Source of the DNA: Apium graveolens
Taxonomy: Eukaryota; Streptophyta; Magnoliopsida; Apiales; Apiaceae
Direction of reading: 5' to 3'
Length of the DNA: 64,000 nucleotides
NCBI RefSeq assembly: GCF_009905375.1
Contig: NC_133650.1
Span: 61,147,628 to 61,211,627, forward strand
In this document: one piece after another, positions 45,773-58,234 of the stretch
How the letters are laid out: each line of letters opens with the position of its first letter
How positions within the stretch are numbered: position 1 is the first letter of the stretch
Notes under the pieces: generated by a model
What the model was told of the DNA's origin: nothing
Databases searched by the model: none
The model's input: the letters and a program-made list of their open reading frames with translations, nothing else
Made by a program: the position numbers and the translations under genes

Positions 45773-46238
45773 TGAATCTGAATAAAAGTGCTTGAGAATA
45801 GTGTTTTTGTGTTTGGGAGAGAGTTTAAGTGTAGAATATGTGTGGGAGATGTATAGGATAAGTGTATGTATATATAGGGTATGGATTAGGTTAAAATTAG
45901 ATTAGGAGTGGGTTTGAGGGATAAAATCATGGGGTAATGGGGAAAGAAATAGTGGGTAATGGGGCTGTAATTTATTTTTTTTGATTTTCTGATTTTTTTG
46001 GATTTTTTATGAACTGAAAAAAAAATTCTAGCAGTCGACCCCTGAGCGGTCGCTCAGCAAAGCTGAACGGGCGCTCAGGGGGTCTCTGGAAAAAAAAAAT
46101 TCGAGCCCGGCTTTTCTGATTTTTTTTTTGTGGTTTTGGATAGGTTATTAACTTCTAAGGGTTCCTGTAACAATAAATCATGGGTTGCCTCCCACACAGC
46201 GCTTTTTTTCGTCATTAGCTTGACGTTGCGTACCTTCC
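45773..46238 (-). promoter_or_regulatory. G spacer between pol and extra ORF: probable internal promoter
   Basis: On the - strand, a GC-rich palindromic unit (46041-46082, 'cgctcagcaaagctgaacgg' within it) is followed about 165 bp later by a TATA box (TATATATA, + 45869-45876), and the ATG of the extra ORF lies about 100 bp beyond. The unit is a diverged single copy of the one doubled in the G LTR. The layout is that of the LTR itself. It parallels the spacer of elements A and B. Confidence 0.6.
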
Positions 46239-47579
46239 TTAAGTTGACAATAAAATGGCACTAACTACTTCTCGGGTTGACGTGTCCCCATAGTAGTGCT
46301 TCAAACGCTGACCATTAACCTTGAATGCCTGGTCCGGATCATTCTCAAAAATCTCCACCGCTCCATGTGGAAACACAGTTTTGACAATAACAGGTCCAGA
46401 CCACCTTGATTTCAACTTCCCAGGGAAACGTCGGAGACGAGAGTTGAATAAGAGAACTTGTTGCCCCGGCACGAATAACTTAGGATGTAGCTTCCTATCA
46501 TGCCACCTCTTCACCTTTTCCTTGTACATTTTGTTATTCTCGTATGCTTGAAGTCGAAATTCATCAAGTTCATTAAGCTGAAGCATTCTCATTTTACCAG
46601 CTGCATCTAAATCCAGGTTCAACTTTTTCAACGCCCAATAGGCCTTATGCTCAAGCTCCACAGGTAAATGACATCCCTTACCATACACCAGTTGAAACGG
46701 GGACATACCGAGTGGAGTTTTGTATGCTGTTCACTAGGCCCAAACAGCTTCATCGAGCTTTAAAGACCAATCCTTCCTTGACGGACAAACAACCTTCTCT
46801 AGAATGCGCTTGATCTCTCTGTTAGACACTTCAGCTTGACCATTTATTTGTGGATGATAGGCAGTAGCAACTCGATGATTCACATTATAACGCTGCATCA
46901 TAGAAGTGAACTTACGGTTGCAGAAATGCGACCCTTCATCACTTATAATTACCCGAGGCATTCCAAACCTTGTGAAAATCTGCTTATGAAGAAAATTCAA
47001 CACTGCCTTTGCATCATTTGGCAGTAAAGCTTTGACTTCTACCCATTTTGAGACATAATCGACTGCCAACAAGATGTACTGATTATTGCAGGATGAGACA
47101 AAAGGCCCCATGAAATCGATTCCCCAAACATCAAAGACCTCGACTTCAAGCATCACATTTAACGGCATCTCATCCTTTCTCGTCAAATTTCCCACTCTTT
47201 GGCAATGATCACACCTTAAAACAAACTGATGCGCATCCTTAAACAAAGTAGACCAAAAAAAACCTGTTTGCAGAATATGAGCTACCGTCTTCTCACCACC
47301 ATAGTGTCCACCATAAACTGTGGAGTGGCAGTCTCATAATATCCCCTCCGTCTCACAGAACGGGATACATCTCCTGATGATCTGGTCAGTTCCCTGTCTA
47401 AACAAATATGGTTCATCCCACATATACCACTTCACCTCATGCAGAAACTTCTTCTTTTGAGCTGAGGTCAAATTAGGAGGCATTATATTGCTAACAAGAT
47501 AGTTTACAATATCTGCAAACGATGGCTCTTCCTCCTGAACTGCAAACAACTGCTCATCCGGAAAAGATTCGTTGATCAT
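46239..47579 (-). pseudogene. G integrase
   Basis: The pieces are 47334-47579 (N-terminal region), 46734-47246 (zinc finger CDHCQRVG; core with DFMGPF, ISDEGSHF and a Glu near EVSNREIKRILE) and 46239-46706 (C-terminal region with [19 protein letters not shown] and [10 protein letters not shown]). Two adjacent stops replace Tyr-Arg before 'TAYKTPLG' near 46735. A stop also follows FCETEGIL at 47334. It would insert the element DNA in the nucleus if intact. Confidence 0.9.
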
Positions 47580-49250
47580 GTCTTATCCTGTGAAGTAGAC
47601 TCGGGATTCTCCAATCTAGAGAGATGGTCAGCTACTTAATTCTCAGTACCTTTTTGATCCTTGATCTCTAACTCAAATTCCTGAAGTAAGAGCACCCAAC
47701 GAATGAGTCTCGGCTTCGAATCCTTCTTGGAAACCAAATAGCGAATGGCCGCATGATCAGTGAATACTGTCACTTTTGTCCCAAGCAGATAAGATCGAAA
47801 TTTCTCAAAACCAAAGACTACAGCCAAGAGCTCTTTCTCAGTAGTGGTGTAGTTCATTTGGGCCCCATTTAAGGTCTTACTAGCATAGTAGACCACATGA
47901 AAGAGATTATTCTTGCGCTGCCCAAGAACTGCACCTACCGCATAATCACTCGCATCACACATCATCTCAAATGGCTTTGTCCAATCCGGTGCTGTAATAA
48001 CTGGTGCCGTGATATACTCTTCTTGAGAGTCTCGAATGCCGACAAACATTCATCATCAAATTTGAAAGGCACATCTTTCTCAAGCAAGTTACACAACGGC
48101 TTAGATATCTTTAAAAAGTCCTTGATGAACCGCCGATAAAAACCCGCATGACCAAGAAAACTACGGATTCCTTTTACAGAAATAGGTGGTGGAAGATTTT
48201 CAATGACTCCCACCTTGGCCTTATCCACCTCAAGACCCTTGCTAGAGACCTTATGCCCAAGAATAATGCCTTCACGCACCATAAAATGACATTTCTCCCA
48301 ATTGAGCACCAGATTAGTTTCCACACACCTTTTGAGCACGGCACGCAGATTATTCAAACATTCATCATACGAATGTCCAAAGACGGAGAAGTCGTCCATG
48401 AACACCTCGATATTATTTCCAATCATGTCATAGAATATAGCCATCATACATCTCTGAAAAGTGGCCGGTGCACCACATAAACCAAACGAAACTCTACGAA
48501 AAGCAAATGTGCCAAATGGACAAGTGAAGGTAGTCTTTTCTTAATCCTCTAGTGCAATTCTAATCTGATTATACCCCGAGTAGCCATCCAGAAGACAATA
48601 ATACTCATGACCAGCCAATCGGTCGAGCATCTGATCAATAAATGGAAGAGGGAAGTGATCTTTCCTCGTGGCTTTGTTCAACTTTCGGTAATCCATGCAT
48701 ACTCTCCATCCTGTAACTGTTCGAGTGGGGATGAGCTCATTCTTCTCATTTGCTACCACAGTGATACCTCCTTTCTTAGGCACACATTGTACGGGGCTCA
48801 CCCAAGAACTGTCAGAAATAGGATAAATGATGCCTGCATCCAGCCATTTCAGAATTTCTTTCTTTACCACCTCCTTCATGATAGGATTAAGTCTGCGTTG
48901 CTGCTCAACAGTTGGCTTACTACCCTCCTCTAGCTGAATCTTATACATACAATATGAAGGGCTAATCCCTTTGATATCTGCTATGGTCCATCCAATAGCC
49001 GATTTGAATTCTCTCAAAATCCTTAAGAGCTTGTCTTCCTCACTACCTGAAAGGTCAGATGCAATAATAACAGGTAAAGTAGATGCATCACCTAAAAAGG
49101 CATACCTCAAGTGTTCAGGTAATGGCTTGAGCTTCAAGGTAGATGCTTCCTCAATTGATGGTTTGAGCTTTCCTTCAGCATTCTTGAGGTCAGAAGTACC
49201 AAGAGATTTAAACGGCATATCCAGCTTTCGCCTCCAGGGAGAAGCATTCA
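47580..49250 (-). pseudogene. G reverse transcriptase and RNase H
   Basis: The reverse transcriptase begins in 48541-49350 (WLDAGIIYPISDS, VCMDYRKLNKAT), meets a CAA-to-TAA change at about 48541, and continues in 47962-48447 with the active site FMDD in VFMDDFSVFG. A frameshift near 48030 leads to the RNase H (47636-48049: [34 protein letters not shown]), which ends in a stop at 47636. The FMDD form is common in this lineage. Confidence 0.9.
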
Positions 49251-49366
49251 GATATTGTAATTGCTCGTTGCCATCTTCATCATCACTGTCAAAATCCCCC
49301 ACTAAGGCGATATTGTAATTGCTCGTTGCCATCTTCATCATCACTGTCAAAATCCCCCACTAAGGC
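49251..49366 (-). repeat. 58-bp perfect tandem duplication in G
   Basis: Positions 49251-49308 are repeated exactly at 49309-49366. The unit encodes GDFDSDDEDGNEQLQY-like acidic sequence between protease and reverse transcriptase. As 58 is not a multiple of three, it shifts the frame. The identity of the copies makes this a very recent event. Confidence 0.95.
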
Positions 49367-50698
49367 CTTTTCTAATGCATCAGACATTAGCATATGATCG
49401 TGTTCTGAAGTAACCGCAGAATCAATCACATCCACTTTTAAGCACGCCTCATCTTCTGTAGGGAATTTCATTGCCTTGAATACATTAAAGGTCATATCCT
49501 GATCCTGCACCCGCATAGTAAGTTCACCTTTCTGCAAATCTATCAAGGTACGGCGAGTAGCCAATAAAGGTCTTCCCAAGATTATGGGAATCTTCTTATC
49601 TTCCTCGAAATCCAGAATAACAAAGTCTACAGGAAAGAAGAGCTTATCCACCTTGACTAGCACATCCTCCACTATGCCCCTTGGGTAAGTAATAGAACGA
49701 TCAGCCAATTGTAGAGACATGTAGGTGGGTTTTGGATCAGGCAAATCCAACTTTTTAAAGATCGACAACGGCATCAGATTGATACTTGCTCCCAAATCAC
49801 AAAGGCACTTGTCAAATGACAACTTGCCAATGGTGCAAGGAATGGTGAAGCTACCTGGATCTTTAAGCTTTAGAGGTAACTTTTGATGCAGAACAGCGTT
49901 GCATTCTTCCGTTAGAGCAACGGTCTCAAGGTCATCCAGTTTCACCTTCCTTGAAAGAATACTCTTCATAAACTTCGCATAACTAGGCATTTGCTCCAGA
50001 GCCTCAGCGAAAGGTATATTGATGTGAAGTTTCTTGAACACCTCCAGAAACTTACCGAACTGCTTATCCAGCTTTTGTTACTGCAATCTCTTAGGGAAAG
50101 GTGGTGGAGGATAGAGCTGTTTTTCCCCTGTATTACCCTCAGGCAGAGTGTGTTCAACAGTAGTCTTCCTTAGTTCCGCCGCTTTCTCCTTCTGCTTAAA
50201 TTCTTCATCTCTAACTTCAGCTTCTCCTTCTTTTACCTTTTCAGCATCAGCAACTTTCCCAAACCTTAAGGTAATAGCCTTGACTTGCTCTTTAGCTTCC
50301 TTTCTGCCTGGTACTTCGGTGTCACTAGGAAGTGTTCGAGGTTGACGATTGAGCACTGCATTGGCTATTTGACCGATTTAATTTTCCAAGGTCTTGATAG
50401 AAACCGCCCGACTCTTGCATAACAGCTTAAGTTCCTCAAAATCAGCACTAGTAGGTGCAGCTGCACTTCCCTGTTGAGGATATGATTGCCTTTGAGCATA
50501 CTGTTATGGTTGTTGGAATCCAGGTGGAGTAAACTGTTTACTCACACCTTGCTGATATGGTGGCTGAATAGCATTCTGATTATTACTCCAGCTGAAATTT
50601 GGATGATTTCTGTTGTTAGGATGATAAGTAGCTGGCACAGGCTGCTGTTGTCGCTGATAATTGTTCACATACTGAACAGATTCGTTGACAAGAGAACA
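49367..50698 (-). pseudogene. G protease and second copy of late gag
   Basis: The frame 49289-50041 holds the end of gag (KSILSRKVKLDDLETVALTE) and an aspartic protease with CDLGASINLMP (catalytic Asp in DLGAS) and ILGRPLLAT. Upstream, 50078-50356 and about 50357-50698 repeat late-gag sequence (PSDTEVPGRKEAKEQVKA). Several TAA/TAG stops are present. The part 49851-50698 is a second copy of 51425-52231. Confidence 0.85.
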
Positions 50699-51424
50699 GA
50701 TGATGGAGCTAGAACAAGGGAGGGGAAAGCTGATATTTGGAAACCTTTAAATGTCCGGGTGAAAGTTACAAATAGGAGTAAATTCTCAAAGTCTACTTCT
50801 CAAGAAGAACCTGCATTCAAAACTGTTTTATTTTTGTTGAGTTGGAACTTTGTATTTGTTGAATTTGAACTTTGAGTAACGGTATCAAGTTAAATATGTA
50901 TTTAAGATTTTAAGGTTTCAAAGTGTCATTAAATGAAATTTTTATGTTGGAAAAACAATAAAAAATATTATAATATATACAAGAGTGTTACACTAGAGAC
51001 AAGATTAGAGTGTTTATAAAAAAAGGTGTTACAATAAGCGATAAATATGTAACCAAACAAATTTAATTATTTTATAGTATTGTGTTACAATAGCAAAAAT
51101 AATGTTGTAAAAGAGTTTATTGTAACATGTTTTTTGGTGTTACTAAAGGTTTAAGAGTGTTGTAATAGAATTATGGTTACACCTGTTTGGTGTTACCATA
51201 GATACTCAAAGTGTAACCATAGGGGGTCTTTGGTTACACTTTTACCTATGTTACTAAAGGTTCTAAAAGTGTTACTATAGACCCCTATTGTAGTACGAGC
51301 AAATCCAACACCATCAAATTTTCAAAAAAGTGTAACTATAGCCCAATTTTTTGCTTTAGATAACACTTTTTGGCCATTTTTACACTTTTTTTGGGTGTTG
51401 CTAGAGGCCATATATGGTGTAGTG
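50699..51424 (+). mobile_element. CACTA transposon end piece
   Basis: The right end reads ...GGTGTAGTG, the reverse complement of CACTACACC, the hallmark of CACTA (En/Spm) elements. The 450 bp before it carry many copies of GTGTTAC(T/A/C)A(T/A)AG and its relatives in both orientations, as subterminal transposase-binding repeats do. The left part (50699-50880) is open in one frame up to a stop and may be the end of a CACTA gene. The left terminus is missing; the piece starts exactly where the gag duplication begins. Confidence 0.75.
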
Positions 51425-53212
51425 CTACCTGGATCTTTAAGCTTTGGAGGTAATTTCTGTTGCAGCACAGCACTGCACTCTTCCGTTAGAGCAACGGTCT
51501 CAAGGTCATCCAGTTTCACCTTCCTTGAAAGAATACTCTTCATGAATTTCACATAACTAGGCATTTGCTCCAGAGCCTCAGCGAAAGGTATGTTGATGTG
51601 AAGTTTCTTGAACACCTCCAGAAACTTACCGAACTGCTTATCCAGTTTTTCTTGTTGCAATCTCTTAGGGAAAAGTGGTGGAGGATAGAGTTGTTTCTCC
51701 CCTGTATTACCCTCAGGAAGAGTGTGTTCAATAGTAGTCTTCCTTGGTTCCGCCGCTTTCTCCTTTTGCTTCTCTTCTTCATCACCAACTCCAGCTTCTC
51801 TGTCTTTTGCTTTTTCAGCATCAGCAATTTTTCCAGACCTTAAGATAATAGCCTTGACTTGCTCTTTAGCTTCCTTCCTGCCTGGCACTTCAGTATCACT
51901 GGGAAGCATGCCAGATTGATGATTGAGCACTGCAATGGCTATTTGACCGATTTGATTTTCCAAGGTCTTGATAGAAACAGCCTGAAGGTGGAGCAGCACC
52001 TCCTTGTTGAGGATATGATTGCCTTTGAGCATACTGCTGTGGTTGCTGGAATCCAGGTGGATTAAACTGTTTACTTACGCCTTGCTGATATGGTTGCTGA
52101 ATAGCATTCTGAGTATTACTCCAACTAAAATTGGGATGATTTTTGTTGTTAGGATGATAAGTAGCTGGCACAGGCTGCTGCAGTCGCTCATAATTGTTCA
52201 AATACTGAACAGATTCATTAACAAGAGAACACTGATCTGTAGCATGAGAACCTGCACAAAGCTCACAGACTATAGCTATTTGATTAACTCCATATGTAGC
52301 TAGAGAATCAACCTTCATCGACAGCGCTTGGAGCTGCGCTGTAATAGCGGTGGCTGCATCGACTTCCAGAATACCTGCTACCTTCCCAGGCATCATCCTC
52401 TGAGTTGGGTTTTGGTGCTCATTTGCAGCCATAGTCTCGATAAGATTATAAGCCTCAGTATAGCTTGTGGCCCACAAGGCGCCTCCAGCTGCTGCATCGA
52501 GCATGGGCCGAGATTGGGCCCCCAAACTATTATAGAAACCAGTGATCACCATCCAATCGGGCATTCCCCTTCCTTTCTGTTGTTGCCAGCGTGGACACTT
52601 TCTCAACATTTCCTTGTAGCGTTCTCAAGCTTCGCACACAGATTCTGTAGGTTGCTGCGCAAATTGAGTAAGAGCACTCCTCATAGAAGCAGTATTTGCC
52701 ATCGGATAAAACTTCACCAGAAACTTTTGTGCAAGATCTTGCCAAGTAGTGATGGACCCAGCTGGCTCAGAATGTAACCAGTCCTTAGCTTTGTCCCTCA
52801 GTGAGAATGGGAAAAACCTCAGCTTGATAGCCTCATCAGTCACGCCATTATACTTGAAAATGCTGCAGATCTCGACAAAATTCCTTATGTGCATGTTGGG
52901 GTCTTCAGTCGCAGCACCTCCAAAAGAAACAGAATTCTGCACCATCTGAATAATGCCCGGCTTGATCTCAAAGGTGTTAGCTTGAATAGCCGGATGAAGA
53001 ATGCTTGACTGAATGTCATCAATTTTAGGCCGACAAAAGTCCATAAAAGCTGGATCGGCCTGAACAATACGATCACCCAAGATTACTGGTTCTTTCTGCT
53101 CACTTCCTGAATCCGAATTTTCAAAATCTATCTTCTCCGGAATATCAAGAACTTCGTCTGTCTCCTCAGCTGTATCTAAAGTCCTCTTGCGAGTACGAGA
53201 ACGAGTTTGCAT
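51425..53212 (-). pseudogene. G gag, first copy
   Basis: Gag starts MQTRSRTRKRTLDTAEE at 53212. The core retrotransposon gag domain runs through DPNMHIRNFVEIC and LRFFPFSLRDKAKDWL, meets a TGA near 52624 (Trp in relatives), and continues at 51896-52609 with ERYKEMLRKCP-like sequence, a CX2C-type CELCAGSHATDQC knuckle (CX2CX4HX4C), and a Gln/Pro/Asn-rich tail. A shift leads into 51322-52032. It is cut off after KLKDPGS by the CACTA end. A deletion of about 40 bp relative to the second copy lies near 51983. Confidence 0.88.
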
Positions 53213-53353
53213 AAATGCTTGCTAAAGTACCTGAAACACAACCAGAAATAATAAGTAACAAATACGTCCTAATCACTGAGTCCTAACGACCAATGATGGT
53301 AAGTACATAAACTAAACAAATACGCCGAGTCCCCGGCAGCGGCACCAAAAACT
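53213..53353 (-). other. G leader and primer binding site
   Basis: On the - strand, TGGTGCCGCTGCCGGGG (+ 53331-53347) lies six bases inside the 5' LTR. This form of primer site is typical of Athila-group elements (TGGCGCCGTTGCCGGGG, tRNA-Asp is the usually named primer). The gag ATG follows about 120 bp later. Confidence 0.88.
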
Positions 53354-54210
53354 TGTTTGGGCGAAAACACGCGCTAATATTCACGCAAGTATATGCATTC
53401 GCAAGTAATATAGAATACTTTCTAGTTCGTTCTCATAGAGACTCAGACTAATTATTGTTCAATTAAACTCACTCACCAATGTATGATTGCTTCTCAATGT
53501 TAAGACACTAACACTTAGAATTTTTAACTAAATATTAACTACAATTAACTACTTAATTAATCACTTAATTAACACTTCGAATTAACAATATTAAAACACT
53601 CATGAGATCACAACTTCATTACTAATTCCTTCAATAGTTATTGTTATTACCCTTAGCATGCAACAGTGATGATATTAATCGAATAACACGAAACTGATAA
53701 AAGCCAACTTTCATTGTACTAATACCATTCTACCAAGCATCCACAATTAAGATAGAAGTTGAGTAGGCATCAATTTTGTTGAGTCCCTATATGTCTACAG
53801 AAATTGACAACATAACGATTTAAGCACAAGTTATTCCTTTTGATTACACAGGGCGAATAAAATGGTTAGAGTTACCCACAAATCATGCACATCATACATG
53901 ATCCTATGCTAGCATGGCAAGTTCTAAACCCCGAGATCCACTGTCACTTCACAAGAGATTAACACCCTATCTTATATGTTCGCGACGCACATAAGACGAA
54001 TACGCACAACCAATACTAGATATCATACAATCATCACACACTAAGGTATCAAACAATTAACTAAAGAATTCCATAGTAAATCCTTCACGACCCCATGATC
54101 ACGATTAGCCCATGATAGCACTTATCGTCATCATGGGTTCATATGAAAACATGATAAACAAACACAAGAGAATAATAACTAAACTAATTATATTAAACCA
54201 GAGTACGTCA

Positions 54211-57200
54211 TGTAACACCCCCAGATCCGGGGTCAGGGATCCGGGTCGTCACGGTCTTTCTTTCCACAATATCACTTCACTTAATTAATAATAATAACCT
54301 TATGATGTGACCCCACACTAACACACACCACAACTTGTATAGTCTCAGAGATGAAATTTAAATAAGTACAAGTCTTTGAATCCACAATTTAAAAGTTATT
54401 ACAACCCAAAATGATTACTTGATAAATTTACAGTTAATTGCCATTATCTGCCAAAAGTTATAATTATACATAATTGATTCTCAAAAGTAGATGGTCTGAT
54501 CTACAATAAATCTACCTCTGCAGCTATAGCAGCTGCAACATCATCGGGAAGACGCGGGACACTTCCCACACGCTTGCGCTGGGTCTGCTGGAGTCTGGCC
54601 ATCTTTCCTAACTGTTGTTGTGTGATGAAGAAATAAAGCAAGAGTGAGCCTTACAGCTCGCAAGATAATATATAGTGATAACAATAATATAAGTATCTAA
54701 ATGAATACTTACTAGAATCTTTTATCATGAGTAAGATAATTACTTACTAGATATAAGTAAAAACAAGGGATGAAGTTACCAAATACTTCACTATACTTAT
54801 ATCATTTATAAAGCTACTTGAACTACCACTGTTCAAAGTATAATGAGCTTTCAACAGTTCATCACATAGATGAGACTACAAGACAAGATTTGAATAGATT
54901 AAATCTTTGAAATATTATTAAAGGAAATGAAGTTATGATATACTTCATTAAGTTCTGATATATATATATATATATATATATCCACATATACATCTTCTTT
55001 ATACATTTCCTGAAAACCTCTGTCATGTAAAGTATGAACAGAATTGCAATATCCAATAAATTTGGAAAGGAAAAGAATTTGGCATAAACCAGATATCTTG
55101 CTGATCAGGCAAAGATACCCATAACTAACCTTTTCTACTAGTAGATGGACGAATTCCCCACTGGTCGTCACCCTGGTCTCAATAGGACCTTATGCTGGAC
55201 TGCCACTCAGCCACTTATGCATTTGATGGACTCCCACTGAGCCACTTACACTATCATGGACACCCACTGAGCCCATGTTGCTTATGCCGACTCAATAGAT
55301 GGACTTACTTCCCGAACGTTGGGTAAGTAATCAATTCATTTACCAAAACTGCAACCTTGTTGCGAATATAAAATACACCACAGAGCCGGATCCCTCAGGT
55401 TTTGAGCGAGTATTTAAATCCCCTTAAAAAGGAAGATCTTAAATATAAAAATGAGTTTTGGGATCCGCTCTAACTTTTAAAAATCATTTTGAAGACTCGA
55501 AAACACTTTAAAGAGTGTTTGGAGTAAAGCTGATTTAATGAAGTAAATCAGTCCCCAGTATATTTAGAAAATGTCTGAATATTATTATTTAAATAATATT
55601 CCCATAAAGAATAATCTTTATAAAAATAATTGAAGTAGAAGTTTTAAAACTTATACTTGAAATGAGTATTAAATAACCAAAGATATACTTATACGAAAGT
55701 ACTATCTTTATTTGAATAATCAAAGATAAGTTTGATTATCGACACCTTATTCTTTAATAAAATAAAGAATATATCTCAGCAAATAATCGGAGTCATAGAT
55801 CCTCATATGAATATTCAAATAATATTCATTAAATAATATAAACTGAGTCATAAGCCCTCGAATGAATATTCAAATAATATTCAATAAATAATATAAAGGA
55901 GTCATAAGCACTCGAATGAATATTCAAAATAATATTTATTTAATAAAATAAAGAAGTCATAAGCCCTCGAATGAATATTCAAAATAATATTCATTTAATA
56001 AAATAAAGAAGTCATAAGCCCTCGAATGAATATTCGTAATAATATTCATTTAATAAAATAAAGCAGTCATAAGTCCTCGAATGAATATTCGTAATAATAT
56101 TCATTAAATAAAATAAAGTTATCGAATAAACCTTATTCGATTAATAGTTTTAAAAACTATATCAATATATATATAAATATATATTATACTCGGGAGTCTC
56201 GCCTCCCGGTTTTAGAAAAAGTTCACATTTTGATCCCCTATACTAAGGGTATACGCAAATACCGCTTATCTCTAGCATAGGTATTATGCAACGAATAAGC
56301 ATTTGAACCAACAGATATATAAATCAAGAATACGAAACAGGCATGCATATATATATATATATATCATAGCAGCATGCTTCAATATATTGCAACATTTGCT
56401 AATTAACCAACATGCATCTATCGCAAGATAATGCAAGTACATATATACATCACAACAACAGTATACCGGGTAGAAAACTTGCCTGAGCGACTTGGGGTGA
56501 TAAAAGGCTCGGGACGAGTCTGGTAACCTATAAACAACAAGTAAGTTGGAATTAAACCAAAGTCACTTGTAAATCTATACTTTAACTAACTTAGACTCTA
56601 ACGCTTATTTTGCGCTTACTGACTCGCTTAAGTCACTCGGGTACCCTTGGCTCCACCATTTTTAATAATTTAACCTTTATGAGTTTTAAGGTGATTCTTT
56701 CGCGAGTGTCTTACTAACTGCCTAGCACACTTACCATAAATGTTTCAAAGTAAGGCGAGGGGAAAAGTTTCGTTCGTGAAATGCCGTTACTTGAAACGGT
56801 CGTTTCTCCTAAACCGTGCATCAGAATCGAACGAACTACATATCAAAACGAAGCTCGTAACATGAGCAATCTAGACATGGAAATGGTCATAATCTAGCAG
56901 GGGGTTCTCGGGTCCTAATGTTATGCACAAAAACAGTCTAAAGAAAATCGGACGTTACGACGGCTATGTTTACGCGATTTCCCAATTTAAACCATTCAAA
57001 ACCAACCACAATTCAACCCCAAATCAATCATACAACCAACACCCATCCAAACCACATCATAACAGTCCCAAAAAATCCACATTAACCATTTATACTTATT
57101 TCCCCACATGAACTAAAAGCTTTACTTAGGTTCTTTAACTAATTATCAAGATTTACAACTCCAACAATACCACAAAACCAACTAATCTCTACAAACTCAA

Positions 57201-58234
57201 CCAAACTTCAAACAATCAAGCACCATGCTTCACATATACTATATCAAACATATTCATTCCTAATTACTCAAAAATAAAGCTAGGGTTTGTAGTTTATACC
57301 TTCCTTGGAGAGTGGAGAATCAAGAGAATGGCTTGGAATCACCCTTAAAGTCCTTATCCAAGCTTAATCTAAACAAAACTTCAAGAACACAAATTTTATT
57401 TCTTGAAAAACACTATTCACCATCTTCTTCCATGATTTATAGAAAAAGATTGGCTTGGAATTAGAAGCTTAAACTTATAGGAAGTATGTAACTATCCATG
57501 GGGAAGCTTAGATAATTACCTTGCTAAATAGTAAGTGGTGGAGCTTGGATCTTCAATTTTTAAGAAATGGGCCGAGAGCATGAAGAAGAAGAAGAGAGAT
57601 TTTTGTGTTTTGCCTTGTTTTGCTTTTGGTTGGTTGATTTTTGTTGTTTGTTTTAGTAAATTACCTAGTTGCACTTGATTTTGTGTGGTTAAAAAGTCAC
57701 CACATTTCCTTCCCTCTTATGTCATGCTTGCATCACTTTATGATGTCATCACCCCTCCTTTGTCCTCTTTCTATTGGTTGGATGACATCATCCCCACTAA
57801 TCCCTTTGATTAACTTCCTAATTGTTTGCCTAATGACCGCTGATCTGTTATACGGTTCGCTTAACTTTCGTATTCGTTTATCGTTTGAGGGATCATACCC
57901 GGGATCTTATTACTTAGGTTCCCTTAACCTTTCTCAATACATTATATTCCTTTTTATGATCCTCTATTATAATCCTTTAATTTAAATCATTTTTATCCTG
58001 TTACCTTATACTCAATTCTTTCTGCATCTAGTGGATTTCCGGGAAAAATCCAAGTGTTCGGAAATTGGATTCTGACGATCTTTACATACACTTATATACC
58101 ACATAGAGTACTAATAATATCCCAGAAGATCAATAACAGAACCCCTACATAGTGTGGCATGAAAAGTTTTCTCATTCAGTAAAAACACTATTCATAAGGG
58201 TTTCAAAAATTTTCTAAAAATTGGGGTTATTACA
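54211..58234. mobile_element. Element E2: probable solo LTR of 4.0 kb
   Basis: It begins TGTAACACCCCC, ends GGGGTTATTACA, and has the TSD cgtca (54206-54210, 58235-58239). The empty site in the other G LTR proves both borders. It is 4024 bp with no gag, pol or primer site. Compared with E1 it is diverged and shorter, partly in the tandem array. Apart from the array and an AT microsatellite at 54956-54980, I find nothing codable. Confidence 0.85.
55790..56118 (+). repeat. Tandem array in E2
   Basis: Six units of about 55 bp start 'gagtcata' or 'aagtcata', with the same 'ctcgaatgaatattc' core as in E0 and E1. The unit number differs (six against eight), and units resemble neighbours more than their counterparts in E1, which suggests that each copy evolves its array on its own. 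Confidence 0.85.
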
